Source: Thermomucor indicae-seudaticae | Lineage: Eukaryota > Mucoromycota > Mucoromycetes > Mucorales > Lichtheimiaceae | DNA length: 37,078 bases | Reading direction: 5' to 3' | Assembly (NCBI GenBank): GCA_000787465.1 | Contig: JSYX01000337.1 | Span: 1-37,078 of the forward strand | Part shown: in pieces, positions 23,905 to 33,866 of the stretch | Numbering within the stretch: the stretch's first letter is position 1 | Layout of the letters: each line of letters starts with the position of its first letter | The notes under the pieces: generated by a model | What the model saw: the letters and a program-made list of their open reading frames with translations, nothing else | Database searches by the model: none | What the model was told of the DNA's origin: nothing | Position numbers and translations under genes: made by a program

Positions 23905-24870
23905 TTATTTGCAGCCAAGAACACGCTCTTTGGCATGAAGCATCTGTATCAAGAACCGATTCGCAGGTACGTCTATGCGGCGTTCATTCGCAAGCTTGAT
24001 GAGGTAGCCGTTGATATAGTCAATCTCAGTCAAGCGGCCAGCGCGTATATCCTGGACTGTCGAGCAATTGTTCTCAAAGGCGATGGTGAGCATGTCGGTA
24101 ATGGAACTGAACAACGCGTCGCCTGTCGTTTGGAGTTCCGTGAGGACGCGCGCCGCTTCGTCGCAGACCGCGCGCGAAAACGCGAGCGCGTCCGCGTTGC
24201 GTAGCAAGTCGCCGTTCTTGACGTTGAGTATGGCCGCGACCGGGTTGATACTGGCGTTAATGACCAGTTTGCGCATTTGCCATCGCCGTAATTCGTCCCA
24301 ATCGACCAGCGTGACCGCGAGATCTGGGATCGCCTTGAGCTGGTTCATGACGGTTGCGACTTGGCTCGGGTTCGAATGCGGCATGGCTCCGAGAACGAGC
24401 GCGTCGGGACCTTGCCAGCCCCAGTTGTGCTGGATCGAGAAGGGCGCGGTGCGTTCGACGGCGTGCCGGTTGACGCCGAGAATGATGGAAGGTGACGAAG
24501 AACTGAAAACGGAATCCAATAGCTCTTCGGCGACGCCCATGCCGTTCTGGAGCAGGATCAACGTGCTCTTGTCGTTTAGACAGGGTTGGACGGCTCGAAT
24601 CGCTTGTGCCGCGTGCTGGGCCTTGGTGGCAACGACCAAGGTCTCAATGTGGTTGGAAGGACTGACGGTGGCATCGAGTTCGCCGGGTATGTCGATAAGC
24701 GTCTTTTGGTTGTTCTTGTTTCGGACATAGCTGATCTTGTTCTGCCGAGCACGAAACTGTTCGAGGTGGTTTTGGGATCGCAGAACAAGTGTGACCGGAT
24801 GGCGTGCTCGGTGCAGTTCGGATGCGATATGGCATCCGATTGCGCCTGTACCCAGGATATGAAATCGCAT
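23905..24870 (-). CDS. PAN5: 2-dehydropantoate 2-reductase (ketopantoate reductase)
   Basis: NADPH-dependent reduction of 2-dehydropantoate to pantoate in the pathway to pantothenate and CoA. Single exon, 321 residues from MRFHILGTGAIG, which holds the Rossmann GxGxxG motif at residues 7-12. An upstream in-frame ATG at 24936 adds 22 residues that do not look conserved. Seen further on: ILLQNGMGV, LGVNRHAVERT and the catalytic Lys block RKLVINASINPVAAIL. The C-terminal helical domain has TEIDYINGYLIKLANERRIDVPANRFLI, the usual end of the family. Apparently intact; one of the few genes here without an intron. The symbol follows yeast. Confidence 0.93.
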   Translation of the reverse strand: MRFHILGTGAIGCHIASELHRARHPVTLVLRSQNHLEQFRARQNKISYVRNKNNQKTLIDIPGELDATVSPSNHIETLVVATKAQHAAQAIRAVQPCLNDKSTLILLQNGMGVAEELLDSVFSSSSPSIILGVNRHAVERTAPFSIQHNWGWQGPDALVLGAMPHSNPSQVATVMNQLKAIPDLAVTLVDWDELRRWQMRKLVINASINPVAAILNVKNGDLLRNADALAFSRAVCDEAARVLTELQTTGDALFSSITDMLTIAFENNCSTVQDIRAGRLTEIDYINGYLIKLANERRIDVPANRFLIQMLHAKERVLGCK

Positions 24871-25420
24871 AGATGCCACGAGGAAAGGAAGAAAAGGGGG
24901 AAAAAGAGTAAGGTCCCAACTGTCAGTACGTAGCACCGGCTCTTACTTTTTTGAATCGGAGAAGCAAAGAACGTTTCTTGAAGTACAAACTTGGTGCCTC
25001 GCGTGACAGCTTCGAACTGCTGTGGCGCGATAAGCTTTCTGTTAAAGACGTGTACGCATACAAAGATCGAGTACGAAAGAGGGTTAGCATGGATGATCCG
25101 GGTCTTGAATAAAAGCCCAGTGCGACGCTGCAGGCACTGCTTGGTAATAACATTGATGTCCTGTGAGTGGTCGTTCGTTCCTCGTAACGAGCAACACCCG
25201 GGAAAAGGTTATATTGTTTGACCAAGGCAGACGTTCGAATTCTCTGTGTGCTTTAAGCTACGTTTATCGAGCACCGCTATTACTTTTTTTGCCTTTTGTC
25301 AACGGTTGCTCCAAGAAAGACTGTGGTGACCCTTATTACTGAAAATGCTGGGCTTTTGTCTCCGACCAGGCTAGTTTTTGCCTAAACAGCCGGGTCCAGG
25401 GAAACAATACATGCAAAAAA
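24871..25420. other. Intergenic region with an unresolved open stretch
   Basis: 550 bp between two divergent genes. Between about 24911 and 25205 both strands stay largely open in the same codon register. The plus reading includes KERFLKYKLGASRDSFELLW, one TAA, then SATLQALLGNNIDVL. The minus reading runs to a TGA near 24920. Neither has a suitable start codon or recognised family. It may be an exon of an unrecognised gene, a relic or chance. Confidence 0.3.
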
Positions 25421-25845
25421 ATGGCACAGCGACATGAGATCCAGGCGCTTTACCGAAGTTACCTTCGACTTGTTCGCGACTGGCCAGCGGACAAGGTACG
25501 GCCAGAACGCGACATGAAGCAAGTCCTGGCGCAGCGTGTAGAAGAAACATTCCGGCGGCCTCTGGAGAATGAACATGAGCCTTTCGACGTGGCTTCTGCA
25601 AAGAGACAATTAGTCGCACTCGAGAAACTGTTGAACAATGAATTCAAGAACAAGGTATTATTCAGCAAACGAAGATCAAGTAAGCACAAGGGTTGTATTG
25701 ACAACAAAAATAGTACCCTCTGTCGGACAAGATCTTGTCGCCAGCCAGTAACCCGAATTACTATGCGCGTCTCATATCCGCTCTTGGAGCTACAAAGGAT
25801 ACGGAAAGGAAAAACCCTCTGGCAAGGCTTTTTGGTAGTAAATAA
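25421..25845 (+). CDS. UQCC2: Cytochrome bc1 complex assembly factor, UQCC2/Cbp6-like
   Basis: Exons 25421-25654 and 25714-25845 with a 59-nt phase-0 intron; 121 residues. The N-terminal half reads ALYRSYLRLVRDWPADKVRP then RDMKQVLAQRVEETFR. This matches the UQCC2 layout (YR..LKL...WP.D...RGRDL...LRQRV...F). The join gives FKNKYPLSDKI, where the family has a KYP block. UQCC2/Cbp6 works in the mitochondrial matrix in synthesis and early assembly of cytochrome b. A LYR tripeptide (ALYRSY) is present, so a generic LYR-motif protein is the main alternative. Its stop lies 58 bp from the fumarase stop, tail to tail. Confidence 0.75.
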
Positions 25846-25903
25846 TGATCATCTCTTTTTCTCTATTACCCTAAAGAAAAACGATCTTCTATGCTGCTTT
25901 TAT

Positions 25904-27865
25904 TTATTTGGGTCCAATCATCTTTTCAGGGCGAACCCATTCGTTGAACTGCTCCTCAGTAAGGACGCCCAATGAAATCGCGGCCTCCTTGAGAGTCGTG
26001 CCTTCCTTGTGAGCCTTCTTGGCGCACTTGGCCGCGTTGTCATAGCCAATGTAAGGGTTAAGGGCTAATGATGATACGGCACTTAGATGGGGGAAACAAG
26101 AACGACAAAGCAGGGGAGGAAGGACTTACCAGTGACCAACATGAGCGATTCGTTCATGATGCTGTTAATCTTCTTCTCGTTGGCCTTGATACCGACCACG
26201 CAGTTCTTGGTGAAGGAGTTCGAAGCATCGGCCAACAGACGGATGGACTGCAACAGGTTCTTGATCAACACAGGCTTGAACACGTTGAGCTCAAAGTGAC
26301 CATTGGAGCCGGCAATCGAAACCGTCGTGTTGTTGCCCATGACCTGAGCGCAAACCATGGTCATCGCCTCGCACTGGGTCGGGTTGACCTTGCCAGGCAT
26401 AATCGACGATCCAGGTTCGTTTTCTGGCAGGGAGAGTTCGCCGAGACCGCAGCGAGGACCGGAACCAAGGAAACGAATGTCGTTGGCGATCTTCATGAGC
26501 GACACGGCAACCGTGTTGAGAGCACCGTGAGCCTCGACAATGGCGTCGTGAGCAGCCAAAGCTTCAAACTGGTTTTTTTTGGACAAGGAATAAATCGATC
26601 AGCTATGAAGTGGCACACACACACGCACACGCGCGCGCGCGCGCGCGGTGTCTCTTTTTATACCTTGTTGGGAGCCGTCTTGAATGGCATACCGGTGATC
26701 TCGGCAATGGCTTCAGCAACCTTGACATCGAAACCCTTGCGAGTGTTCAGGCCGGTGCCGACAGCCGTACCGCCCTGGGCAAGGTTGTACAGGCGAGGAA
26801 GGGTGGCCTCGACACGCTCGATGCCAAAGGTAAGCTGCTGGACGTAGCCAGAGAACTCTTGACCGAGCGTCAAGGGAGTGGCGTCCTGCAAGTGCGTACG
26901 ACCAATCTTGATAATGTGGCTGAATTCTTCAGACTTTTGCTTCAGAGCGTCGCGCAACTGAGTCAAGGCAGGCAAAAGGCGCTTGTTGATTTCCATGACA
27001 GCAGCGACGTGCATGGCCGTGGGGAAGCTATGTGTCAATTTTCCCTTTTAGAAAATTCCCAAACTTGTATGTATTATGATGCGTGGAGACGTACGTATCG
27101 TTAGATGACTGGCTCATGTTGACGTGGTCGTTGGGGTGGACAGGATTCTTGCTACCGAGTTCACCACCAAGAAGCTCAATGGCACGGTTTGAAATGACCT
27201 CGTTAACGTTCATGCTAAGAAAAAGATAAGAATATGGGCCCTGCCTTCAAATGCCACCAAGGTGATGATTGATCTTACTTGGTCTGGGTGCCTGAACCAG
27301 TTTGCCACACAACCAAAGGGAAGTGGTCCAAAAGTTTACCGTCAATAACCTAGGACCCGCGCGCTTAGTCACATATGATCACGCTACCGCTGCCAATAAC
27401 GACTTTAGTACCTCGTCGGCAGCCTTTTGGATGGCCTCAGAAAGCTTTGGGTCCAAACCATAGGTTGCATTGACCTTGGCAGCGGCCTTCTTGAGGATAC
27501 CGAAAGCCTGAATCAAGGGCTCAGGCATGCGCTCACGGGGACCACCAATGTCAAAGTTCTGCAGCGATCTTTGCGGCCATTTTCAATAAGCAAAACGACA
27601 TTCCCTTGGGTTATACACAGATATTTACCGCTGTGTTTGCGCACCCCAGTAACGATCGGCAGGGACCTGAAGGTCACCGAAGGTGTCACGTTCGGAACGG
27701 AACTTTTGCTATACGATGCATAGAGTTGTTTGTTAGCGCCTCGATTGAGAACCCAACTCAGGTCGTCAAACGCTGTACCAAGTTCGCGGCAGTGGTGCTC
27801 AGGAGACGAACTTGGCGAGCTGCAGCTGCCTTTAGAGGTTGAGACACAGTCAATGAACGCAACAT
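25904..27865 (-). CDS. FUM1: Fumarate hydratase, class II (mitochondrial precursor)
   Basis: Hydrates fumarate to malate in the TCA cycle. Eight exons: 27779-27865, 27629-27702, 27412-27568, 27279-27349, 27095-27214, 26664-27027, 26130-26568 and 25904-26064, giving 490 residues. Exon 1 encodes an Arg/Ala/Ser-rich presequence ([18 protein letters not shown]), pointing to mitochondria. Joins restore [58 protein letters not shown] and [14 protein letters not shown]. The signature loop [10 protein letters not shown] is at about 344-353. The last exon starts [13 protein letters not shown] and ends KMIGPK. The stop overlaps an AATAAATAAA sequence that can serve as polyadenylation signal. A cytosolic form from a downstream Met is possible, as in yeast. 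The intron before FEALAAHD carries the CA/CG tract at 26613-26647. Confidence 0.97.
26613..26647. repeat. (CA/CG)n alternating purine-pyrimidine tract in a fumarase intron
   Basis: 35 bp of perfect purine-pyrimidine alternation, mostly CACA changing to CGCG. It lies within the 95-nt intron 26569-26663, the longest intron of the window. Such tracts can form left-handed Z-DNA. Confidence 0.9.
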
Positions 27866-28355
27866 GGTTTCGAATGTCAAGAAGAAACGCGAAGCCAGAC
27901 GGAGTTCTTTTATCGACCAGGGTGTTCTCTCGCCATGGTGACTGTGGCCCTACCCCTCCCCCCACAAAGGGACTCTCTTGTAACCGGATATTGGTTTTGG
28001 CATTACTTTTACCGGTATTTGGATAAGTGTTCGCGCTTTTCTGAGTGATGTTTACGTCAGTTTAAAATGGAATCTGCGCCGTGGTTTGAATATTTTTGCA
28101 CTATCGTATAAACCTCATTGCTACAGAAAACTTATTACGCGTTCAGCTGGATATATTGCGCGTAAATTCCATATTTACAGTCAAATCTCGTGAAATTGTT
28201 GACGACTAGATTGTAACCCTTTGCTAAATTTATTCATATTTACTCACATCCACAATGTTCAATCACTTTTTGGCGCAAACTCGCTTGCAGTTGATGCAAA
28301 ATGTACTTGGAGTAGCACAAATGTTTAATACATAACTGTATGCGTCCGTTCAACT
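27866..28355. other. Intergenic region: fumarase promoter and RPN7 3' flank
   Basis: 490 bp. The left part should be the fumarase promoter. The middle holds the second copy of the dispersed repeat (28014-28150). The right part is A/T-rich and leads to the RPN7 stop. No gene seen. Confidence 0.55.
28014..28150. repeat. Dispersed repeat, copy 2
   Basis: Collinear partner of 13143-13280, in the same orientation. The copies are clearly diverged, so the duplication is not recent. Confidence 0.65.
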
Positions 28356-29884
28356 TTAAACGTTAATAACTCTACTCAGTTTTTGAATTCTATTCAACAA
28401 AAGATCCCCCTGTTTGATGACGGTCTGATACTGTGCGTTCTTCGCGTCTGGTCGGTTAGTTTCAATTACACCGTTGACACGGTCTATAACACAGTTGAGG
28501 CGACCCGCCGCGATGAATTTGTAAATGTCACTAATTAAATCAACTCTATAAGCACTCTGCATCCATAAAATCCAATATTTCGAGCATGACTCACCGATCA
28601 ATATAGTCTTCTGTCACACCGAAAGCTTGTGCCATGCTTGTAATAGTCAAAGACCGGTAACTTTCTAGCAGCTGAGCATACGCGACAATGCGCATTTCAC
28701 GGACATAGTGGCGCATATGCGGGTACAAGAACCGTGAAGTCCGCAGATGAATTTGCTCAATTTCGGCTACAACAGTCTATTAGTATCTGGTTTCTCCACT
28801 GTCTTCCTGATCACTTACCGAGAGCACGGAAGAATTGAGCATAGTTACAGTTATAAAGGCTCGTCATGTAGTCTTCAAGATATGGAATATCCGAAATAAC
28901 CTCCAGTATTTCGGGTGCATCCAATACCTGTGTCCGACAAGCATTAATGGCTCCTTTCTTTCTCTCTTCCCACAGACTTTGTTCTTGTTGCTTGCCTTTT
29001 TCTTTATCTCCACCCGCTGCATACTGATTAAACTCGTAAGTACCGCGTATTTGACAAAGTCTTGGTACGACATCATTTCCGTGCTCGTGAACGTGCTCAA
29101 GGTGTCGACAAACTGGCGTGCAGCGCTCTTGAAATCCCGAATGGACATCAAATACACTCCTTCGTATGCCTTTAAACGATTCCGTCTGTCCCAATCGCCA
29201 CCTTGCTCCACCAGTTCTTTGAGTTTGTCAATGTTCGACCGAACCATAACGTGATCGTCGTAAAAAAAGCCGATGCGGACAAGCGTAAACACGATGTCGA
29301 TACGAGTTCCGGGTGTTATTGATTTAGACAAAAGATCGTTATATGCTGCTAATGCCCGTTCCTGCATATGTATATAAGATTGGGGGCGACTGACTGACTG
29401 CATGCAATGGTGCACATACCTTGTCACCAATGAGTGCATAATAATCTGCTTTGCCAAGCAGAGCTTCATTGACTTCGGTCTCACCCATGTTCTGTTCTGC
29501 ATCTTCCACTTTCTCGTCAAATCTTTTCAATTCTTCCTTGTTGGCTGCTTCCATACGGGCATGGAAAGCCTGATCGAATGGTATCTTTAGAGTTTCTGTC
29601 AGGTACTTGTAGAACGGCGCCATGTCTAAGTGACAAAGACAAATAAGAAAGACGCTCTCTGCGTAAAACGAGCAATGAATGAGAAGACATGCTTTTCTCT
29701 TCTACTGCCTGTAATAACTGTCGTTTGGCTTCATCTCGTTGTTCAACAGGACCATGTAGCGCAATAAACCGGTAATGCTGTAAAGTAACAACACATTAAC
29801 AAAGGAACGTTGTTCAATTGGAAAAAAAGAACATACGGCGAGGCTGAGATCAGGAATCTTCGGTACTTCGTTTTCTTCTGACAT
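28356..29884 (-). CDS. RPN7: 26S proteasome regulatory subunit Rpn7 (PSMD6)
   Basis: Lid subunit of the 19S regulatory particle, with an N-terminal helical repeat region and a C-terminal PCI domain. Seven exons: 29837-29884, 29693-29777, 29420-29625, 28996-29361, 28819-28927, 28595-28766 and 28356-28530, giving 386 residues (the human protein is of similar size). Conserved blocks: [65 protein letters not shown] and the end [16 protein letters not shown]. Two introns use GC donors: 29626-29692 (GCATGT) and 28928-28995 (GCAAGC). Both are required to restore EEKNMAPFY and [15 protein letters not shown]. No Rpn4-type PACE box (GGTGGCAAA) was seen upstream. Confidence 0.96.
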
Positions 29885-31777
29885 GTCAAAATGGAGAGGT
29901 GCTTTTCTCTTTTAAAAGAAGAGCGCGTCCGCATTAGACGCGCAATCTGTGGTATAATTCGGGCACCGCTAACGAAGTTCAAGGCTCCTACTGGCAATTT
30001 CCTTGGAGTTACCGTATACGAGAGCACAGTAACCGGATCGTATTTTCATGGCGCCTGATGCGATCCGATCTAATCCGGTATATTCGTACCTCGATCAGTG
30101 TATCGCATCTCAAGCGTAATTCGGGCGAATGGTAAGCGATTTATGGAAAAGTAGTCAGATGTAAGCTGAAGGTACTTTAGTTTCGGATTCCTTCATTTTG
30201 TCCACGATTCTGATGCTGTATTGGCCTACCATCTATTAAAACAAAAAGTACTGGACCCTTGATATCCTACTTTACGCATTCGTGGAGCTAAGGTGTATGG
30301 TGCCGGTAGCCACGTCGAGTATATTTGGCCCCAAGAACCAGCAGTCATTGGATACATGGATCGTGAGATAAGTACTACATCCTATCTTTGCGATGTGCCG
30401 TCAAGACCAGCATCATCTTTGTCGACGCATATTGAGCAAGAAAACACCTACACAGTTGGGTACAATGTGCGCCAAGACGGGTATTCGCTCTGTTTGACAC
30501 AACGCGTGCTACACACTTACTTTATGTATGTGGTAACATTATCTTGGTTATTTTTCATCTACGTTCAGTGCATGACAAGCGTACAATGAGCGTCGCTTTG
30601 AACGAATAACATGATACAGTGGGTCCCGCCGAGCGCAACAGCTAGGTTTCTGGGAATCTGTTGCAATAGCCCGGAGTTGCAGTGGAGCGAGGTGGCAGCA
30701 GTATTAGTTTCTGGCCTCACCTATTCCACAAGCCTGCTTCTGATTTGAGCAATGGCGAATAAGCAGAGACGTCCACATATCGTTGGTGCTCATTTTCCGT
30801 GAAGAAATTTATATCATCGGATACTGCGAGCCCTTTCGTATGACGATCTGTTATAGCAATAGTTTCACAGTTTCGTAATTTCGTATATTAATTGAATTCA
30901 TGGGAAAACGACGGAGGCTACAGAAAAGACCGCTTCGACGTGCAAAAAGATATGCATCTTTCTCTCATCTAAAGTGGTCCTTTATTTTATCATCGTGTTT
31001 CAAAATCTCTGAAGGTTAAAGGAGGAGCAAGATAGACGAATTGATAAGCCCAGTGCTGAGGGTACCCCGTGGAACATACTAGATTTGACAGCGGGCTTAG
31101 ACATGTATTCGGAGGTCCGTGAAAGACTGCGAATTTCTTGGTTCCAACTTCGCCCTTTTTCTGACCGCATCCTTCTTTCCAGTTTTCCTCTCTCCGCCAC
31201 AGGACTTACGTGTTCACATTGAGTTTCAGCGTCTTACGGTTTCGTCACAGACTTCCACACAAGGTCTGTACGTTAGCGGTGCAAACAGTATAATTTGCCG
31301 TCGCTGAATTACCAAAGCGATATGACGTTGACAGACGTTGCGAAGAACGGTATTGTCAGTCGGAAACATACGTTCGCAGAAGCAATACAAATACGGTCTA
31401 TGCCTATGGACACTTGGTCTGGTCGAAATATTTCGCGGGAGAAAGCCGCCCACTCTATCAGGTGTCAGGTTTGCACTGATTCGACAATGACGTCCGTCTT
31501 TACAAACGGTTTCGATTGTTTCCGGGGAATTGAATTTCTACACGCACAAGTTCATACTCGGAAGGGGCAAAGACATGGTTTTCCGGGAAGCGGGAAAAAG
31601 ATGCGACAGGGCCATAAATTCGCTTTCGTTTACTTCGCGACCTATGAGAAGGCAGCAAAGGATATGATCTCTACAAAGATCAGTACCTTGCATCTGGCAC
31701 ACGTTTAGAGCCGTCAAAGAACAACGACGGCGCTTACACAGACAATCAACGACAAGGTATGCGTTCTTCTCAAGGAA
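29885..31777. other. Intergenic or transposon-derived region without supported genes
   Basis: The left ~200 bp likely hold the RPN7 promoter. A 98-codon plus-strand ORF at 30293-30589 (start MYGAGSHVEYIWPQEP) and a 137-codon ORF at 31295-31708 have no recognisable motif. I see no terminal repeats. Content is unresolved. Confidence 0.45.
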
Positions 31778-31942
31778 GATTGGAGAGTCCGGTCTCAAAT
31801 GCTGTTTTTCTGCGCTCGCATTCTCAGTGGTGCCATTTTGTTCGACAGCAGGATATCTGAGGCTCTATTGATCATCACCATTGAGTTTTACGGCAGGATA
31901 GCGTTTGTAGACTGCCATCATGAAAGATCCCAGACGAAGAAA
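31778..31942 (+). repeat. Partial duplicate of the end of the 33036-33866 ORF
   Basis: Matches 33641-33772 in the same orientation. It begins with GATTGGAGAGTCCGG, shares TTTTCTGCGCTCG and TACGGCAGGA, and ends with GACTGCCATCATGAAAG. This copy carries roughly 30 extra bases in the middle and is not open in frame, so it is a relic. Confidence 0.75.
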
Positions 31943-32602
31943 GGTGTCTCAGCGACTTCGTCCGCACCATAATTAAGTAGTGCCGCAAGATACAAGGAAA
32001 TATGGGTGTTGACGCTCAAGGATGGTGACGGAACAAAGCTTAACATTCACTGCAAAAAATCTGACGTACCTGCAAGTAGAAATGCGACAGACGCGTAACT
32101 TTCCGCGACCTACATTCCGAAGCTCGCTCTATCGTATCTTTAAGCATATGGAGGATCCGTTGCACCCTTACCGCGTCCCATGGGTTTGCTGCGACCCTAT
32201 ATACAAGTTTCTATTCCTCGAAAACCGAGGGAACCTTCAAGGCAGTAGACCGAGAATGTTGCAGAAACGCCACAGAAAATTTTCCGATTTTTGCAGTGAT
32301 TGGAACATTGATTTTTGACGGGATGATTACATCCAGCTTTCGAGTGGGCAAAAACTTGTAACCATATGTTGGGTCCACTACGAGTAGTTTCATCGTGGAT
32401 GATCGTGCAACAGTATCCGTTATCCAGGATTTTCGGATGAAAATTCTTGGAATGCAGTAAAGTTGTTGGCGAAAGACCGTCCTGGAAAAGCAATCCAGAT
32501 GCGAGATACAATATTTCAACTGCAGATACTGATTAGTGAATGAACACGCTTTGCGACAAGTGCGATCAAAGTTCTCAATGCCAAGCACATAGAGTACCCG
32601 CT

Positions 32603-32631
32603 CGATATATCGATATTTTGATACATCGGTC
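32603..32631 (+). repeat. Short repeat, partner of 33096-33124
   Basis: CGATATATCGAT followed by TTTGAT and CATCGGTC, with three mismatches to the partner. A 14-bp perfect palindrome (ATCGATATATCGAT) lies just beyond the partner, at 33146-33159. Confidence 0.6.
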
Positions 32632-33035
32632 AACAATCTGGTTTACAAAAAATGTAAGCAGGAAAATATCTGTAATTTGATATATCTGTCATCGGTCAAC
32701 GTCTTACAAGATATAGGTTTAGCGAGCAACCATAGGAGTGCTAGCCGAGAATTCATCTTCCAAGCGAAAGAAGTGATATGCGACCATTTAGCCGACTTGT
32801 GCTGCCCAAAACACAGTTTGCGATAGCCTTGAGGTCAGCTGCTTGATCCTAACTCGATTGTCTGGATGCGTCTCCGGGCTAGCGATTAGGCCGTTTTCTC
32901 TGGCAGATCAAGTTCATCCGGGTAACTTAACAGGCTTCTGGCCATTTGTATGTTGGATCCCTCATTCTCTTCTTGGATGGTTCTAGTAGGCTCAAACAGT
33001 ACTCCATTGCTCCAGAATCGCATAAATGGTCTTTT

Positions 33036-33866
33036 ATGCTATGGCGCCACAGGGTCGATCATCCATGCCTTCTTACTGTCGACGGAGTACGAAAACGATA
33101 TATCGATGTTTTGATGCATCGGTCGCAGCTGGGCGTCACGGACGTATCGATATATCGATCAGGCACTGTAGATGCCAGCTACGAGCCTCCAATGTCTCCT
33201 CTGGCACACACACTTCCAATACCCGAGCTGGCAGAGCCTCATCGGAAGAAGATCGCACTCAACCGAAGTAACAATTATACAGTCCTTTATGCTTGTCAGA
33301 AACTTGATGAGAGTGAGATGCAGAAGAGGAAAACGCTGATGATCGTGGACGCGCAAGGTCTGAAGCCGACCGCCGTGACGGACGAAACCGGCGAAGAGGA
33401 GAACGTGTTGGCCAACGACAAGGTCATCACGAAATTGTTGATGACGCAAGAAAGACATGGATCGCTGCTGGTTGATGCTATCGAAGACCCGTGGCAGTTG
33501 GGTTCTGTTGGGGAGGAAAAGGTTATGACTTTGGACGCCAGCCTGGAGCGTGTACTAAAGAGAGGGCCGTACAGAGGACTTCTGTCGTCTCAACACTACA
33601 TCGAGCTCAACGATGAGGTCTACAACACCCCCTCAATGATGATTGGAGAGTCCGGCGGCAGATGCGTGTTTTCTGCGCTCGGGTTTTCGCCGGCCTTGCT
33701 TATGAACACCATCGAGGTCTACGGCAGGACAGCGTTTGTGGACTGCCATCATGAAAGGTCTCAGACTAAGAATAAGGAAAACAATAGAAAAGTAGACCAG
33801 ATGTCAGTGAGACTGAATAGAAGTTTTCTTTTATCGGGATTAGATGTGCTCTTGCTTATACAGTGA
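33036..33866 (+). CDS. Unrecognised ORF, likely repeat- or transposon-derived
   Basis: 276 codons from the first ATG; an open frame without ATG extends back to 32946. The middle is highly charged and protein-like (DESEMQKRKTLMIVDAQGLK, TDETGEEENVLANDKVITK, DAIEDPWQLGSVGEEKVMTL). The end reads MNTIEVYGRTAFVDCHHE. There is no zinc finger, nuclease or transposase signature that I can name. Its 3' part is duplicated at 31778-31942, and its 5' part contains the 33096-33124 repeat and a palindrome. This suggests a piece of a multicopy element and an uncertain true start. It could be one exon of a larger dead gene. Confidence 0.4.
   Translation: MLWRHRVDHPCLLTVDGVRKRYIDVLMHRSQLGVTDVSIYRSGTVDASYEPPMSPLAHTLPIPELAEPHRKKIALNRSNNYTVLYACQKLDESEMQKRKTLMIVDAQGLKPTAVTDETGEEENVLANDKVITKLLMTQERHGSLLVDAIEDPWQLGSVGEEKVMTLDASLERVLKRGPYRGLLSSQHYIELNDEVYNTPSMMIGESGGRCVFSALGFSPALLMNTIEVYGRTAFVDCHHERSQTKNKENNRKVDQMSVRLNRSFLLSGLDVLLLIQ
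33641..33772 (+). repeat. Second copy of the 31778-31942 repeat, inside the 33036-33866 ORF
   Basis: Homology stops soon after GACTGCCATCATGAAAGG-TCTCAGAC, so the duplicated unit ends near 33772. This copy is open in frame. Confidence 0.75.

Noticed and set aside
24871..24936. Extended start for ketopantoate reductase at 24936
   Set aside because: The extra 22 residues are unlike the family, and the ATG at 24870 directly precedes the Rossmann motif, as in homologs.
29885..30060. Search for a proteasome-associated control element upstream of RPN7
   Set aside because: No GGTGGCAAA-like sequence was found on either strand, so no Rpn4-type regulation is claimed.
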